DNA of 29,407 nucleotides from JANQRV01 sp964533785 (GTDB lineage: Bacteria; Bacteroidota; Bacteroidia; Chitinophagales; Saprospiraceae): contig CAZHNG010000030.1 of assembly GCA_964533785.1 (NCBI GenBank), forward strand, positions 1 through 29,407, written 5' to 3'. Each line of letters starts with the position of its first letter. The stretch's first letter is position 1. Of this stretch, positions 7,944 to 18,600 are shown piece by piece. The position numbers and the translations under genes were made by a program. The notes beneath the pieces were generated by a model. The model searched no databases. It was not told the origin of the DNA and was given only the letters and a program-made list of their open reading frames with translations.

Positions 7944-8372
7944 AGAAGCAAAGTTGCCGGGCTTTTCCTATAAATTATGAGTTAGGACAGAACCCTTAAT
8001 GAGTTTTTCTTAAAAAGAATTAAAAGTTTTACAATGTGCCTTTAGCCTTGCTTTTGCTAACAGAAAAAGCTATATTTATAATATGTGAAACGAAATCATA
8101 CATAAGGCGTAAGATCCCGGAACTTTTAGGGCATCGGGTTGTCGTTTCCATAATTGCTATTCCGTTTTGGGGGAGCAATTTTTCTTTTATAGAAATGTAG
8201 TTAAGACTATAGCTCGTTTCTTTTTTCCTTGTCGTTCAAAAATCAAGCGAAATTCATAGGTTTGAAACTTTCGTAAAAATATTACCTGGCATTCTCTTTC
8301 TGTAAGAGAGATGGCGTGCCCTATTCCAAAAACAAGAATTTCCTTAAATTTGTAAGCTAAAAGGCATCTATC
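7944..8372. other. Gene-free spacer before the DUF1549/DUF1553 gene
   Basis: About 430 AT-rich bases with no convincing gene. Two exact matches to the Bacteroidota -7 motif TAnnTTTG are present, TAGGTTTG at 8257-8264 and TAAATTTG at 8345-8352. Neither has a well-spaced -33 partner: the nearest TTG to the first is 25 bases away. A minus-strand frame at 8187-8387 has no recognisable protein features. I see no strong hairpin after the TMEM220 gene. Confidence 0.5.
8345..8352 (+). promoter_or_regulatory. Possible -7 promoter element of the DUF1549/DUF1553-DUF1501 operon
   Basis: TAAATTTG matches TAnnTTTG exactly and lies 20 bases before the ATG at 8373. No clear TTTG at -33 is seen. The alternative TAGGTTTG at 8257-8264 would give a leader of about 100 bases. 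Confidence 0.25.
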
Positions 8373-11150
8373 ATGCTCACCAACCATAAGTTTTCCATAA
8401 CAGTGTTCGCAGCAATGGCTGCTATTGTAGCGGGAACATTATTTTTTACTTCCTGTGAATCAGAACCCCCAGTGGATTATAACGCCCAGATCAAGCCTAT
8501 CCTTAACAAACGATGCATTTCCTGCCACGGGGGCGTCAAGCAAAGCGGAGGCTTTAACTTATTGACCCGGGAATTGGCCATGCAGCCCTCTGATTCCGGT
8601 CATCCGACTATCATACCCGGCGATGCCAACGCAAGTGAAATGATCCGCCGATTGTTAATTGATGATCCGGAAGAGCGGATGCCTTACGAAGCCGCCCCCT
8701 TACCAAAAGAAGAAATTCAACTATTAAAAAAATGGATCGATCAAGGCGCTGAATGGGGCACGCACTGGGCTTATGAAACCGTAGTAAAGCCGGATATTCC
8801 CGAAAGTGTTCCGGTTGCTCTAGGCTACGTCGGTAAAAAGGACGAAGGCCGGTGGGCAAACAACGAGATTGACCAGTTTATCCTCGAAAAAATGAAACCG
8901 GCGGGTTTAGCTCCGAATTCAGAAGCTGACAAACCGGCTCTTTTGCGCAGAGTCAGCCTTGACCTCACCGGTTTGCCTGCTCCAAAGTCACTGGCTGAAA
9001 AGTTTCTGGATAACGAAAACCCGATCAGCTATCCGGCATTAGTTGATTCTTTATTAGCTTCTCCGCATTTTGGAGAACGCTGGGCCAGCATGTGGTTAGA
9101 CCTGGCTCGCTATGCTGACAGCAAAGGCTTTGAACGGGATTTTAGCCGCAATATTTGGGAGTACCGGGATTACGTGATCAGAGCCTTCAATAAGGATTTG
9201 CCCTACGACCAGTTTATCACCGAACAAATTGCCGGCGATCTGTTACCCAATCCGACAGATGATCAATACATCGCCACTGGTTTTCACCGTAATACCACTA
9301 CTAATGACGAAGGGGGAACCGACAATGAAGAGTTTCGGGTTGCAGCAGTGGTCGACCGGGTCAATACCACCTGGGAAGCTATTCTGGGTACTACCTTTGC
9401 CTGTGTCCAATGCCACGGGCATCCTTATGATCCATTTTTCCATGACGATTATTACGAATTCATGGCCTTCCTTAACAACACGCGCGACAGCGATACACAC
9501 ATGGATTATCCGCTATTACGCCGGTTCTCTGATGAAGAGCTAGCTAAACTGGAATCGCTGGAAAATTGGGTGGCCGAAGTAGAATCGCCGGAGAGAGCGG
9601 AAGACATTAAAACGTTCATCAAAACCTGGCAACCCACAATCTACTCGATTGAAACAGACAGCTTCATCAATTCAGAGCTCTACGATACCAAATATCTGGG
9701 CTTTCGCCAAAATGGCTGGGCGCGACTGGGCGACTTAGACCTGACGGGGAAGAACCGGTTAATTTTTAAAGCCAAAACAGGATTACCGGACGGACAATTT
9801 ACTATATACCTGGATAAACCCAACGGCAAAAAATTGATCGCAACGGTATTGCCGAATACAAAGTGGAAAGATGAATTCTTTGAATTATCTTTGGAAGAAA
9901 CGCAAGGCATTCACGATTTATACTTCAATTATTACAACCCGAATCTCAAAGACCCTGACCGGATGACCTTCCAGGTCGACTGGTTCCACTTCACCTCACC
10001 GTTTCCCGGAAAGGGAGATCCCCAATTTGCCGATAAACAAAAGGATTTTTGGAACCTGATGAAGGCGAAAACGCCGACGACCCTGATCATGGTCGAAAAT
10101 CCAGACTATTGGGAACGTGAAACGCACATCTTCGACCGTGGGAACTGGACGACAAAAACGGATAAGGTAGAACCAAAAGTTCCCGATATTTTTGAACCCT
10201 TACCATCTGATGCACCGAAAAACAGGTTGGGTTTGGCCCAGTGGCTGACCGACCCCTCCAATCCACTAACCGCCAGGACCATCGTCAATCGATATTGGGA
10301 ACAATTATTTGGAATGGGCTTAGCAGAAACCCTCGAAGATTTTGGTACCCAGGGTATTCCACCTACTCATCCTCAATTATTGGACTGGCTATCCTGGAAA
10401 TTTATGAACGACTTTCAATGGAGCACTAAAAAGATGCTGCGCCTGATGGTACTTTCCGCAACCTACAGGCAGTCATCGACAGCAAGCCAGGAAAAGTTGG
10501 ATGCCGATCCCTATAATAAATTTTATACCCGCGGGCCAAGAGTGAGATTGAGTGCGGAACAGATACGAGACCAGGCATTAGTCGTCAGTGGTCTGCTCAA
10601 TCCTGAGATGTACGGCCCGCCAGTGATGCCTTATCAGCCAAAAAACTTATGGCAAACGCCGTACAACAATCAGCGGTGGGAAAAAGATGAAGGCGAAGAT
10701 GCCCATCGGCGCGCTATTTATACTTTTATGAAGCGCTCCACTCCATATCCTTCTTTTGAGACTTTCGATGTAGCACCACGCCAGGTATGCGTGGCAAGAA
10801 GGATCCGGACGAATACACCTTTGCAAGCACTGGTTACTTTAAATGATCCCGTTTACGTGGAAGCGGCGCAACACCTGGCAAAAAGAATGGAAAAATCAGG
10901 AGGAACAAGCATTGAGCAACGTATCCAAGCCGGTTATCAACTGGCGATCGGACAAGCGATTGAAAATTCAAAATTGCAAGTGTTGAAAACGCTTTACCAG
11001 AAAGCCTACGATGATTTTGAAAATGCTCCTACCGAAGCTGAAAAAATGGTCGGTAAGGTGGAAGTTAATCCAAACGAAGTCAGTGAAACGGCTGCCATGG
11101 TTGTAGTGGCAAATGCTATCATGAATTTGGATGAATTCTTGACAAGGTGA
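8373..11150 (+). CDS. Lipoprotein with PSD-type cytochrome, CBM6-like, DUF1549 and DUF1553 regions
   Basis: 925 residues. The N-terminus is a lipoprotein signal with lipobox F-T-S-C, Cys28 being the anchor. Residues about 35-105 form a planctomycete-type cytochrome c domain with the heme motif C-I-S-C-H at 48-52. DUF1549 spans about 162-375 and holds a second C-x-x-C-H at 344-348. Residues about 427-545 read as a beta-sandwich like CBM6 (GQFTIYLDKPNGKKLIATV, GIHDLYFNYYN). DUF1553 spans about 615-880 (LTARTIVNRYWEQLFGMGL, RLSAEQIRDQALVVSG, NTPLQALVTLNDPVYVEAA). Such proteins are paired with DUF1501 proteins in planctomycetes and Bacteroidota and are thought to help use complex organic matter; the reaction is not established. 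The DUF1501 gene follows after 43 bases, so the two are probably cotranscribed. Confidence 0.9.
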   Translation: MLTNHKFSITVFAAMAAIVAGTLFFTSCESEPPVDYNAQIKPILNKRCISCHGGVKQSGGFNLLTRELAMQPSDSGHPTIIPGDANASEMIRRLLIDDPEERMPYEAAPLPKEEIQLLKKWIDQGAEWGTHWAYETVVKPDIPESVPVALGYVGKKDEGRWANNEIDQFILEKMKPAGLAPNSEADKPALLRRVSLDLTGLPAPKSLAEKFLDNENPISYPALVDSLLASPHFGERWASMWLDLARYADSKGFERDFSRNIWEYRDYVIRAFNKDLPYDQFITEQIAGDLLPNPTDDQYIATGFHRNTTTNDEGGTDNEEFRVAAVVDRVNTTWEAILGTTFACVQCHGHPYDPFFHDDYYEFMAFLNNTRDSDTHMDYPLLRRFSDEELAKLESLENWVAEVESPERAEDIKTFIKTWQPTIYSIETDSFINSELYDTKYLGFRQNGWARLGDLDLTGKNRLIFKAKTGLPDGQFTIYLDKPNGKKLIATVLPNTKWKDEFFELSLEETQGIHDLYFNYYNPNLKDPDRMTFQVDWFHFTSPFPGKGDPQFADKQKDFWNLMKAKTPTTLIMVENPDYWERETHIFDRGNWTTKTDKVEPKVPDIFEPLPSDAPKNRLGLAQWLTDPSNPLTARTIVNRYWEQLFGMGLAETLEDFGTQGIPPTHPQLLDWLSWKFMNDFQWSTKKMLRLMVLSATYRQSSTASQEKLDADPYNKFYTRGPRVRLSAEQIRDQALVVSGLLNPEMYGPPVMPYQPKNLWQTPYNNQRWEKDEGEDAHRRAIYTFMKRSTPYPSFETFDVAPRQVCVARRIRTNTPLQALVTLNDPVYVEAAQHLAKRMEKSGGTSIEQRIQAGYQLAIGQAIENSKLQVLKTLYQKAYDDFENAPTEAEKMVGKVEVNPNEVSETAAMVVVANAIMNLDEFLTR

Positions 11151-11193
11151 TTTGAAGACAAAAAACAATTTACATAAAAAGATAAAATAGATC

Positions 11194-12699
11194 ATGAGCC
11201 AAAGAGATCATCAATTACCGAAAGAATGGCTTCATAAAAAAATGGAGTTAAATACGAGGAGATTATTTTTGAAAAATGCAGGTTTGAGTCTTGGCGCATT
11301 AGCATTGGGCTCATTTTTAGGTAGTTGCGGTTCAAAAGAAGAAAGGGGGATTAATATAGCCGACTTAATCGATCCGAATCAGCCCTTGGCTCCCAGGTTC
11401 CCCCATTTTGCGGCAAAAGCGAAAGCGGTCATTTATTTACACATGGCAGGTGCTCCTTCGCAGTTGGAATTGTTTGATTTCAAGCCCGAATTAGCGAAAT
11501 TAAATGGTCAGGCATGTCCGCCTTCTTTATTAGAAGGAAAGAAATTTGCTTTCATCCGGGGAGTCCCTAAACTACTGGGGCCGCAGGCTCAATTTAAACA
11601 ACGGGGTGATTCCGGGGCCTGGATATCCGATTATTTACCCCATTTGTCCTCAATAGCAGATGAAATCTGTTTCTTAAAAGGCATTCATACGGATCAATTC
11701 AACCACGCCCCGGCCCAGATGCTCATGCACACGGGTAGTCCAAGGCTAGGTCGTCCGAGTATGGGAAGTTGGGTAACTTATGGCTTAGGTAGTGAAAACA
11801 GTAATTTACCTGGTTTTGTGGTGTTGACATCAGGTGGCAGTAATCCCGATGCAGGAAAACAAGTATGGGGTAGCGGCTTTTTACCCTCTGTCTACCAAGG
11901 AGTGCATTGCCGGTCTAAAGGTGATCCGGTTTTATTCTTGAGCGATCCTGATGGTATGAACCGGGACCTCCGGCGCGCTTCCATCGATGCGATCAATAAA
12001 GTCAACCGGCTAACCCACGAAGAAATCGGAGATCCGGAAACACTGACCCGTATCGCACAGTATGAGATGGCTTACCGGATGCAAATATCCGTGCCAGAGG
12101 TAATGAATATTGAAGATGAACCCCAATACATTCACGAAATGTATGGCACCCAGCCCGGAAAAGCTTCCTTTGCCAATAATGTACTATTGGCCCGCAAGCT
12201 TGTTGAAAAAGGTGTACGGTTTGTGCAATTATTCGACTGGGGCTGGGATACCCACGGAACCAGTTCCGACGGTGCTTTAGACATTGGCTTGATCAACAAA
12301 TGCCGGCAAACGGATAAGTCCATCACTGCTCTTATCCTGGATTTAAAGCAGAGAGGTTTACTTGAAGAAACCTTAGTTGTCTGGGGCGGTGAGTTTGGAC
12401 GTACCCCCATGCAGGAAAATCGCAATGGGGTGGATCTGAAATGGAAGGGCAGGGATCATCACCCTGATGCTTTTACGATGTGGATGGCCGGTGGAGGCGT
12501 CAAAGGAGGTTATACGCACGGTGAAACGGACGAAATTGGTTTTAATGCCATCAGTGGAAGACAATCCGTTTACGACATTCAGGCTACCATATTACACCAA
12601 CTTGGTTTTGATCACGAGAAACTGACCTATGATTTTCAGGGAAGGCCCTTTAGATTGACCGACACGGAAGGTGAATTGATAAAAGAGGTTATTGCTTAA
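11194..12699 (+). CDS. DUF1501 (alkaline phosphatase/sulfatase-like) exported protein
   Basis: 501 residues. A twin-arginine signal starts near residue 18 (N-T-R-R-L-F-L-K at 20-27), followed by a hydrophobic stretch and G-S-C with Cys45 as a possible lipobox cysteine. An internal ATG at 11242 would begin just before the Tat motif; the longer start is kept because it follows the usual 40-base gap, but either is possible. Typical DUF1501 motifs are present: YLHMAGAPSQLELFD, NHAPAQMLMHTG, SMGSWVTYGLG, WDTHG, WGGEFGRTPM and GRDHHPDAFTMWMAGGGVKGG. The fold belongs to the alkaline phosphatase/sulfatase superfamily, but no substrate is established. It forms an operon with the DUF1549/DUF1553 gene. 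Confidence 0.92.
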   Translation: MSQRDHQLPKEWLHKKMELNTRRLFLKNAGLSLGALALGSFLGSCGSKEERGINIADLIDPNQPLAPRFPHFAAKAKAVIYLHMAGAPSQLELFDFKPELAKLNGQACPPSLLEGKKFAFIRGVPKLLGPQAQFKQRGDSGAWISDYLPHLSSIADEICFLKGIHTDQFNHAPAQMLMHTGSPRLGRPSMGSWVTYGLGSENSNLPGFVVLTSGGSNPDAGKQVWGSGFLPSVYQGVHCRSKGDPVLFLSDPDGMNRDLRRASIDAINKVNRLTHEEIGDPETLTRIAQYEMAYRMQISVPEVMNIEDEPQYIHEMYGTQPGKASFANNVLLARKLVEKGVRFVQLFDWGWDTHGTSSDGALDIGLINKCRQTDKSITALILDLKQRGLLEETLVVWGGEFGRTPMQENRNGVDLKWKGRDHHPDAFTMWMAGGGVKGGYTHGETDEIGFNAISGRQSVYDIQATILHQLGFDHEKLTYDFQGRPFRLTDTEGELIKEVIA

Positions 12700-12729
12700 C
12701 GAGCGAGACTTCAGCCGACATACAAGTAT

Positions 12730-13095
12730 TTAAACATCCTCTACGATAAATATGGCGTTTTTGTTCAGATCATAAAACCCAAACTCATGGGTGCCCCAGG
12801 GGGTATTCATTCTGAGTTTGTCTTTGGGTACCGTACCACGTTCCACAAATTCTTCAAAATAGGTACGGATACCCTCTACAAAGATCCGGATGACCGAGCC
12901 GCCCAGTAAAGGGTCATCTTCCGTATCGGCGTGCCATTGCAGATGCAGGAACAAATGTTCCCGTTGCAGACCCGCATACATATCATCTCCAAAGACAGGT
13001 TCAAAACCCGTTTTTTCCTGATACCATTTGATGTCCCGGCCAATATCCTGGGAGGGTAAGACGGGGACAATGTTTATTAAATGAGAATTTGACAT
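12730..13095 (-). CDS. VOC-fold (glyoxalase/bleomycin-resistance-like) protein
   Basis: 121 residues, one VOC domain made of two beta-alpha-beta-beta-beta modules. The first module contains VLPSQDIGRDIKWYQEKTGFE and LFLHLQW, the second FVEGIRTYFEEFVERG and FGFYDLNKNAIFIVED. Short VOC proteins of this pattern resemble bleomycin-resistance proteins, but many act on other compounds, so no substrate is proposed. It is convergent with the DUF1501 gene (30 bases apart). On the minus strand it lies downstream of the GH92 gene by 45 bases and may be cotranscribed with it. Confidence 0.85.
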   Translation of the reverse strand: MSNSHLINIVPVLPSQDIGRDIKWYQEKTGFEPVFGDDMYAGLQREHLFLHLQWHADTEDDPLLGGSVIRIFVEGIRTYFEEFVERGTVPKDKLRMNTPWGTHEFGFYDLNKNAIFIVEDV

Positions 13096-13140
13096 TGGGT
13101 TTTCAATTATTGTTGATTAATCAGCGCCAAGGCTTATTGA

Positions 13141-15546
13141 TTATTTCTCACGGCTCATAGAAGGAGGCGCCACGTTTTCTCCGCTGCCCCAATCTTTATT
13201 AGGTTCCGCGCCTAAGTCCAGTACTAGCTTTCCACCGTCTACCAGGTCTTTGTGGTAAAACCAGGGTTGGTTCAACACTTTTCCATCCAATTGGGCAGAC
13301 TGAATATACCTGTTTGCTTTGCTATTATTGCTGGTTTCAATGACAAACTCCCCATCGCCAGTATAGAAATCCGGATTTAAATGGATGGTGATCTTATCAA
13401 AGATCGGGCTAGCCAATTCGTATACGGGTTGTGTGCTGCAACCTCCTCTTACGGAAAATAACCCCATTTTCATCAACACTGCTAAAGCCCCCATTAAACC
13501 CTGATCTTCATCGCCGAAATAGCCTGCTTGCGGCGAAATACCACTATATACATTTTCGATGATCTCCCGGTTCCAGTGCTGAGTCAGCCAAGGGGCTCCC
13601 GAGTAATTGAAGAGGTAGGCCATTTGCATGCACGGTTGGTTGCCATAATTGATAAAGGTACGTCGATTTAGCCGGGTTTCTTCCCGGGAAGCACCATCAA
13701 GGGTTACAAATTGGTGAGCAATACCCGATTGGAAAGAAGTATTCAGTTTTTGGGTAAACTGCTCCCTGCTTCCGAAAAGGTTGATCAGTCCTTGTACATC
13801 ATGTGGAACCCACCAGGTGAATTGGGCGGCATTGCCTTCCACCCAACCATTATCGTATTGCAGTACATCGAACGGCTCTGCCCATTCCCCGCTTTCCCGG
13901 CGTACCCACATCCAGCCCAGATCTTGGTGCCACAAGTTATTATAGTTGCCTGCCCTTTTGAGTAACCGGTTATGATCGTCTTCCTTTTTTAAGGCTTTGG
14001 CCATTTGCGCCAGCGTCCAATCCTGATAAGCATTTTCCAGTGTTTGTCCGGAGCCGTCTTCATGGAAGCCGCGACCCCTGACGGGCAGTGGATGTGGGAT
14101 ATAGCCCCTTTCCAAGTAATAGGACATTCCTCCGCCGGTCCAGGTATGGTGTTCATAACCGGCTTTGGCCATGATCCCTTGTTCGGAGTGGTTTTTTAAC
14201 ATTCCCTCATAAGCCAGATCATGATCAAACCCGCGAATGCCTTTCATATAAGCACTGACGATAAATGGCGTTGAAGATGCACCGGTCATGACATAAGTAT
14301 AATTTCCTCCGGATGGCCCTCTCGGTATCAAACCGCCATCTTTGTACATCAACAGCATAGAATTGACAAAACCCTGGCTCACCTCCGGATAGACTAAGTG
14401 CCACAGCGTATTTAAAGTCCATTGTGCACCCCAGAAGCTATCGGAATTGTAGTGGTTGAATTGGGGATTTCCCTCTTCGTCTAGCGGAATTTGTCCCGTT
14501 CGGGGTTGATCGCCCGTCATATCGCAGTACTTACCGTTTACATCACTGATAATGCGCCGGCCCTGCAAAGCATGCCACAGGTCGGTATAAAAGCGCTTTC
14601 GTTCCTCTGTCGTGCCACCTTCGACCTCGATCCTGCCTAGCCAGTCGTTCCATTCTTCGCGAGCTTCGGATACGGTTTGGTCGAAGTCCCAGTGTGGTAA
14701 TTCCTCTTGAATATTCAGCCGAGCCTGCGCTATGTTGACGTAGGAAATGCCCACCTTCAGAAGCCTTTGCTCGTCTTTTTGGGTCGAAAAACTCACGTAG
14801 GTTCCGGTCTTTTCACCCTCGATCTGTTCTACTCCGTTCAGTAACCGGCCATTTTCCCAGGCACCAAAAGATTCGAAAGGTTGATCGAATTGTAGCACAT
14901 AATATACGTAAGTAGCTTTGGGTCTGCGGCGGGTGGGAGCCATCAGAGCATAACCTTCCACTTCGGTATTACTGACTTTTTTTGCATAACCGCTTTGCGT
15001 ATCGGAAGGACCAAGAAAGGTTGAAAAATCAAGGTGGATATGACTTTTTTCGGCTTTCGGAAAAGTATAGCGGTGAAAACCTACCCTGGTAGTAGCGGTC
15101 AATTCGGCATTAATGCCGTAGTCATTTAAAAACACCTGGTGGTATCCCGCCTTTACGGTTTCTTGCTCATGCGTATAACTGGAACCATAGGTATCTGCTC
15201 CAAGGTGTCCTTTAAAGTCTCCGGTAGTGGGTAAAACGGGAATGCCGGATAATTGCCAGGCGTGGATATGACTAAAACAACGTATCGTATCTTGGTTGTA
15301 GCGGTAGCCTGAGTTCCAGGCACCATTGATGATCATGTCCGGACTCAGGTTAACCATGCCAAAGGGGCGGGTTGCAGAATTAAAGAAGAACCAGCGGGAA
15401 TTAGCTGCATCTACCAGTGGCTCTACTAAATCAACGGGTTCGGATGATCCTGGTTCAATGTCGGCCTTAATAGCATCTTGAGCAATGAAGTGTTGTGGGA
15501 GATAGCAACAAAACAACATTAATAAAAAAAGACGGTGGTTCTTCAT
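13141..15546 (-). CDS. Secreted GH92 family glycosidase (alpha-mannosidase)
   Basis: 801 residues, a usual length for GH92. A signal peptide covers about residues 1-22 (MKNHRLFLLMLFCCYLPQHF). The N-terminal beta-sandwich has R-P-F-G-M-V-N-L-S-P-D (60-70) and the conserved C-F-S-H-I-H (90-95). The catalytic (alpha/alpha)6 part contains W-V-E-G-N-A-A-Q-F-T-W at 568-578, with Glu570 as the likely general acid, G-N-Q-P near 636 and G-D-E-D-Q-G at 678-683, the acidic loop that holds the base in this family. GH92 enzymes are calcium-dependent exo-alpha-mannosidases acting on N-glycan or yeast mannan linkages; the linkage cannot be read from sequence. Periplasmic or secreted by inference. No SusC/SusD pair is in the window. 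Confidence 0.93.
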   Translation of the reverse strand: MKNHRLFLLMLFCCYLPQHFIAQDAIKADIEPGSSEPVDLVEPLVDAANSRWFFFNSATRPFGMVNLSPDMIINGAWNSGYRYNQDTIRCFSHIHAWQLSGIPVLPTTGDFKGHLGADTYGSSYTHEQETVKAGYHQVFLNDYGINAELTATTRVGFHRYTFPKAEKSHIHLDFSTFLGPSDTQSGYAKKVSNTEVEGYALMAPTRRRPKATYVYYVLQFDQPFESFGAWENGRLLNGVEQIEGEKTGTYVSFSTQKDEQRLLKVGISYVNIAQARLNIQEELPHWDFDQTVSEAREEWNDWLGRIEVEGGTTEERKRFYTDLWHALQGRRIISDVNGKYCDMTGDQPRTGQIPLDEEGNPQFNHYNSDSFWGAQWTLNTLWHLVYPEVSQGFVNSMLLMYKDGGLIPRGPSGGNYTYVMTGASSTPFIVSAYMKGIRGFDHDLAYEGMLKNHSEQGIMAKAGYEHHTWTGGGMSYYLERGYIPHPLPVRGRGFHEDGSGQTLENAYQDWTLAQMAKALKKEDDHNRLLKRAGNYNNLWHQDLGWMWVRRESGEWAEPFDVLQYDNGWVEGNAAQFTWWVPHDVQGLINLFGSREQFTQKLNTSFQSGIAHQFVTLDGASREETRLNRRTFINYGNQPCMQMAYLFNYSGAPWLTQHWNREIIENVYSGISPQAGYFGDEDQGLMGALAVLMKMGLFSVRGGCSTQPVYELASPIFDKITIHLNPDFYTGDGEFVIETSNNSKANRYIQSAQLDGKVLNQPWFYHKDLVDGGKLVLDLGAEPNKDWGSGENVAPPSMSREK

Positions 15547-15568
15547 TTTGATGGATCGTTAATGGGCT

Positions 15569-15602
15569 GAAATATAATTAATTTTCAAGCCACATTAGCA
15601 AA
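15569..15602 (-). promoter_or_regulatory. Possible promoter of the GH92 gene
   Basis: On the minus strand TATATTTC (15569-15576) matches TAnnTTTG at seven of eight positions, and TTTG (15599-15602) lies 22 bases upstream. The site sits between the oxoprolinase terminator and the GH92 start codon, so an independent promoter here makes sense. Low confidence because the region is AT-rich. Confidence 0.3.
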
Positions 15603-15626
15603 GAGATGTTTTCTTTTTGTGGTTAG

Positions 15627-15673
15627 AAATCAAAGCAGCGACCTTGCTCTGAGCAAGGTCGCTGCTTTGATTT
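15627..15673 (-). terminator. Terminator of the oxoprolinase gene, 23-bp perfect stem
   Basis: Bases 15627-15649 are an exact inverted copy of 15651-15673, with a single T at the centre. It lies 16 bases after the oxoprolinase stop on the minus strand. The ends of the stem are A-rich on one side and T-rich on the other, so it may terminate in both directions. The stem is far longer than a typical terminator. Confidence 0.8.
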
Positions 15674-15688
15674 GGAGCTTCTCCATTT

Positions 15689-18600
15689 TCATTGCTCTGT
15701 CTCCCCTTCAATCTCCATCCCCCATCCTCCACCGCCCGGTGTTTTGATAATGATTCTATCTCCTTTTTCCGCCTCCAGGCTTTCGGAGCCGCTTATGTAT
15801 TCTCTCCAACCATTCGTTCTTTCGATATATTGATCGCCGGTTTTTCCGGGGCCGCCTCCTTTCATGCCGTAGGGAGCAACTTTCCGGTGCTGGCCTAGTA
15901 TGGTTACCGAAACGGGTGCTAAGAATTCCATTTCTCTTACAATGCCATCACCACCACTCCATTGTCCTTCTCCTCCTGACTTTTCCCTGATTTCAAAACG
16001 GCGAAGCTGCACTGGAAAACGCAGTTCCAGTTCCTCCGCGTCGGTAATCCTGGTATTCGTCATGTGCTGATGAACAGCTGATCTGCCGTTAAACCCTTCG
16101 CCGGCACCTACTCCTCCACCTATTGTTTCGTAATAACCAAAGGTATCATTGCCAAAAAGTAAATTGTTCATTGTGCCTTGACTGCAGGCAGCCAGTTCGA
16201 ATGCTTTCAGCAGCGTGTCTACTAATCGTTGACTGACCTCCGTATTGCCTCCCACCACTGCCGGGCATAGTTCAGGGTTATCTTCGAATTTGGGATTAAG
16301 AAAAGATTCGGGCATTACGATCTTTACTTGTTCCATTAAGCCATCGTTCAAGGGTATATCCTCTTTACACAATAGTCTGAGCACGTAAACAATAGCGCTA
16401 TGGACGATTGAAGGATTAGCATTGAGATTATTGGCGTGAACACCGGATGTACCCGAAAAATCAAAGACCAGTCGTTCTTTTTGTATGGAAATTTTCACCT
16501 GAATTACGGAGCCGTCGTCCAAGGATTCATCCGCTTTGTATACCTTTGATTCGAGTTTTTCCAAAGCGGTGCGCAATTTTTGGGTAGAAATGTTTTGGAT
16601 AAGCTGCATATAATACCGGACTTTTTCAAGGCCGTATACATCGACGGTAGTGGTTAGCCCCTGAATTCCTGTTTGTAAGGCAGCTAATGCAGCATTGATG
16701 TCCGCAATATTTTCCATTAACGCGCGGGTAGGGTATTTGGCTTGTGATAAAAGCAGGTTGATCTGTTCCCAGTTTGCTTTTCCATTTTTAATCAAATAAG
16801 TCGGCGGGATTACCACTCCTTCTTCTTCGAGGGTGGTGGCTTCGGGAGGCATTGACCCGGGCCGGGTACCGCCCAACTCGGCGTGATGCGCCCTGTTGAT
16901 GACGTACCCTATTCTTTCGCCGTCGTGAAAGACCGCACTTAATAAGGTAATATCGGGCAAATGAGATCCTCCGTATTTTGGGTGATTGGTAATGACAACA
17001 TCGCCTTCTTCCAGGTCTAATTTTTCTCTCACCAACCGGGCACAAACGCCTAAACTACCCAGGTGGACCGGAATATGAGGTGCGTTCACCAATAAGCGAG
17101 CATCTGCATCCAAAATGGCACAGGAAAAATCCAGCCGTTCTTTTATATTCACGGAAAAAGCCGTGCGTTGCAACTGGGTTCCCATTTCTTCTGCAACAGC
17201 CGTCAGGCGATTCGTGAATAACTCTAACTCGACCGCTTCTTTTAAATTGGTATTTTCCGTATCTCGACGTGCTTTCTTTTCTACAATAGCATCTTTAGCA
17301 GTACTTACCGTTAATTCCCAGCCATTATCGACAAAGGCGGTAGAGGCGTCATTGACCAAGACTGCGGGCCCTTTGATGGTTGCACCTTCCGCAAGGTTCG
17401 GCCAGTAATATACATTGATCAAAGCTTGAGGCTCATGTATAGCCGTGATTTTTTTGCTGGGCCAGGTATCGCATTTTCGTTGTGGAAGAACACCCGGAGA
17501 CATAGGGTCAGCGCCTGCCGAAACGATCACTTTGATACTCTCCACTTCAAGGGTATGGTTGTCCGGATAATGACCGAACAGTTGCAGGTAATCTGTTTTA
17601 AATTGTTCTTCAACGTTTATCGCTGCATTGAAGGGTATTTCCAGGGTATGACTTTGCCCCTGGAATCTTAAAAACAGCAGGTTTTCTTGTTGGACGGACT
17701 CTTTGAAGGAGACGCCAGCCTGCTCAAGATCCCGTTTTGCTTTTGCGGTCAGATCTGCAAACCAGTTCTTTAAATTCTCCCGGCAATCAGTTAATGCCTT
17801 ATTCACCTGGAGTTCAGCCATTTTTTCTATTGCTGCTTTACCTATTCCGTAAGCACTCAATAGTCCGCCGTCGTAGGGGAGGATCACTTTATCGATTTCC
17901 AGTCTTTCGGCAATTTGGCAGGCGTGCAATCCTCCGGCTCCTCCAAAAGCTAACAAGGCATATTCTTTGGGGTCGAAGCCTTTGGCTACGGAGATCTTTC
18001 GGATAGCGGCCGCCATTTTTTGATTAGCGATCAATTCGAACCCTTTAAGCAGTTCGATTGGTGTATAGTCTTGTTGCGTATGCTCCTGGATTTCATTTTT
18101 CAAATCCAGCAGGGCTTTTTTAGCTGCTGCCATGTGGATCGGGATGCCCATCGCCGAAGGATCCAGTTTACCCAATAGCAAATTTACGTCCGTAATGGTT
18201 AAAGGGCCGCCGGCACCATAGCAAGCAGGACCTGGTTTGGCACCAGCACTTTGCGGGCCTACCTGCAACCGGCCATCCTGAAAATAACAAATTGAACCAC
18301 CACCGGCAGCAACCGTCTCTATTGACAGAGAAGGTATGGACAGTTCAATACCGTCAATTTCAGTCGTAAACCGGTAGTCGTATTTTTTGCTGAACCGGGC
18401 CGTATCCGTGCTTGTCCCTCCCATGTCCAGGGTGAGCACCTTTTGAAATCCGTGAGATTTAGCAATACGGGCAGCACCTACTACCCCTCCCGCAGGACCG
18501 CTTAGCAAACTATCTTTGGGATGGAATAATGCTGCATTCGTCAACCCGCCCGCACTGGTCATGATGTTGAGCCGCCCTCCAGGTAGTTTTTTGGCGATGT

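Noticed and set aside
8187..8387. Minus-strand frame of 66 codons in the spacer before the DUF1549/DUF1553 gene
   Set aside because: No recognisable motif, and it overlaps the start of the downstream gene on the other strand.
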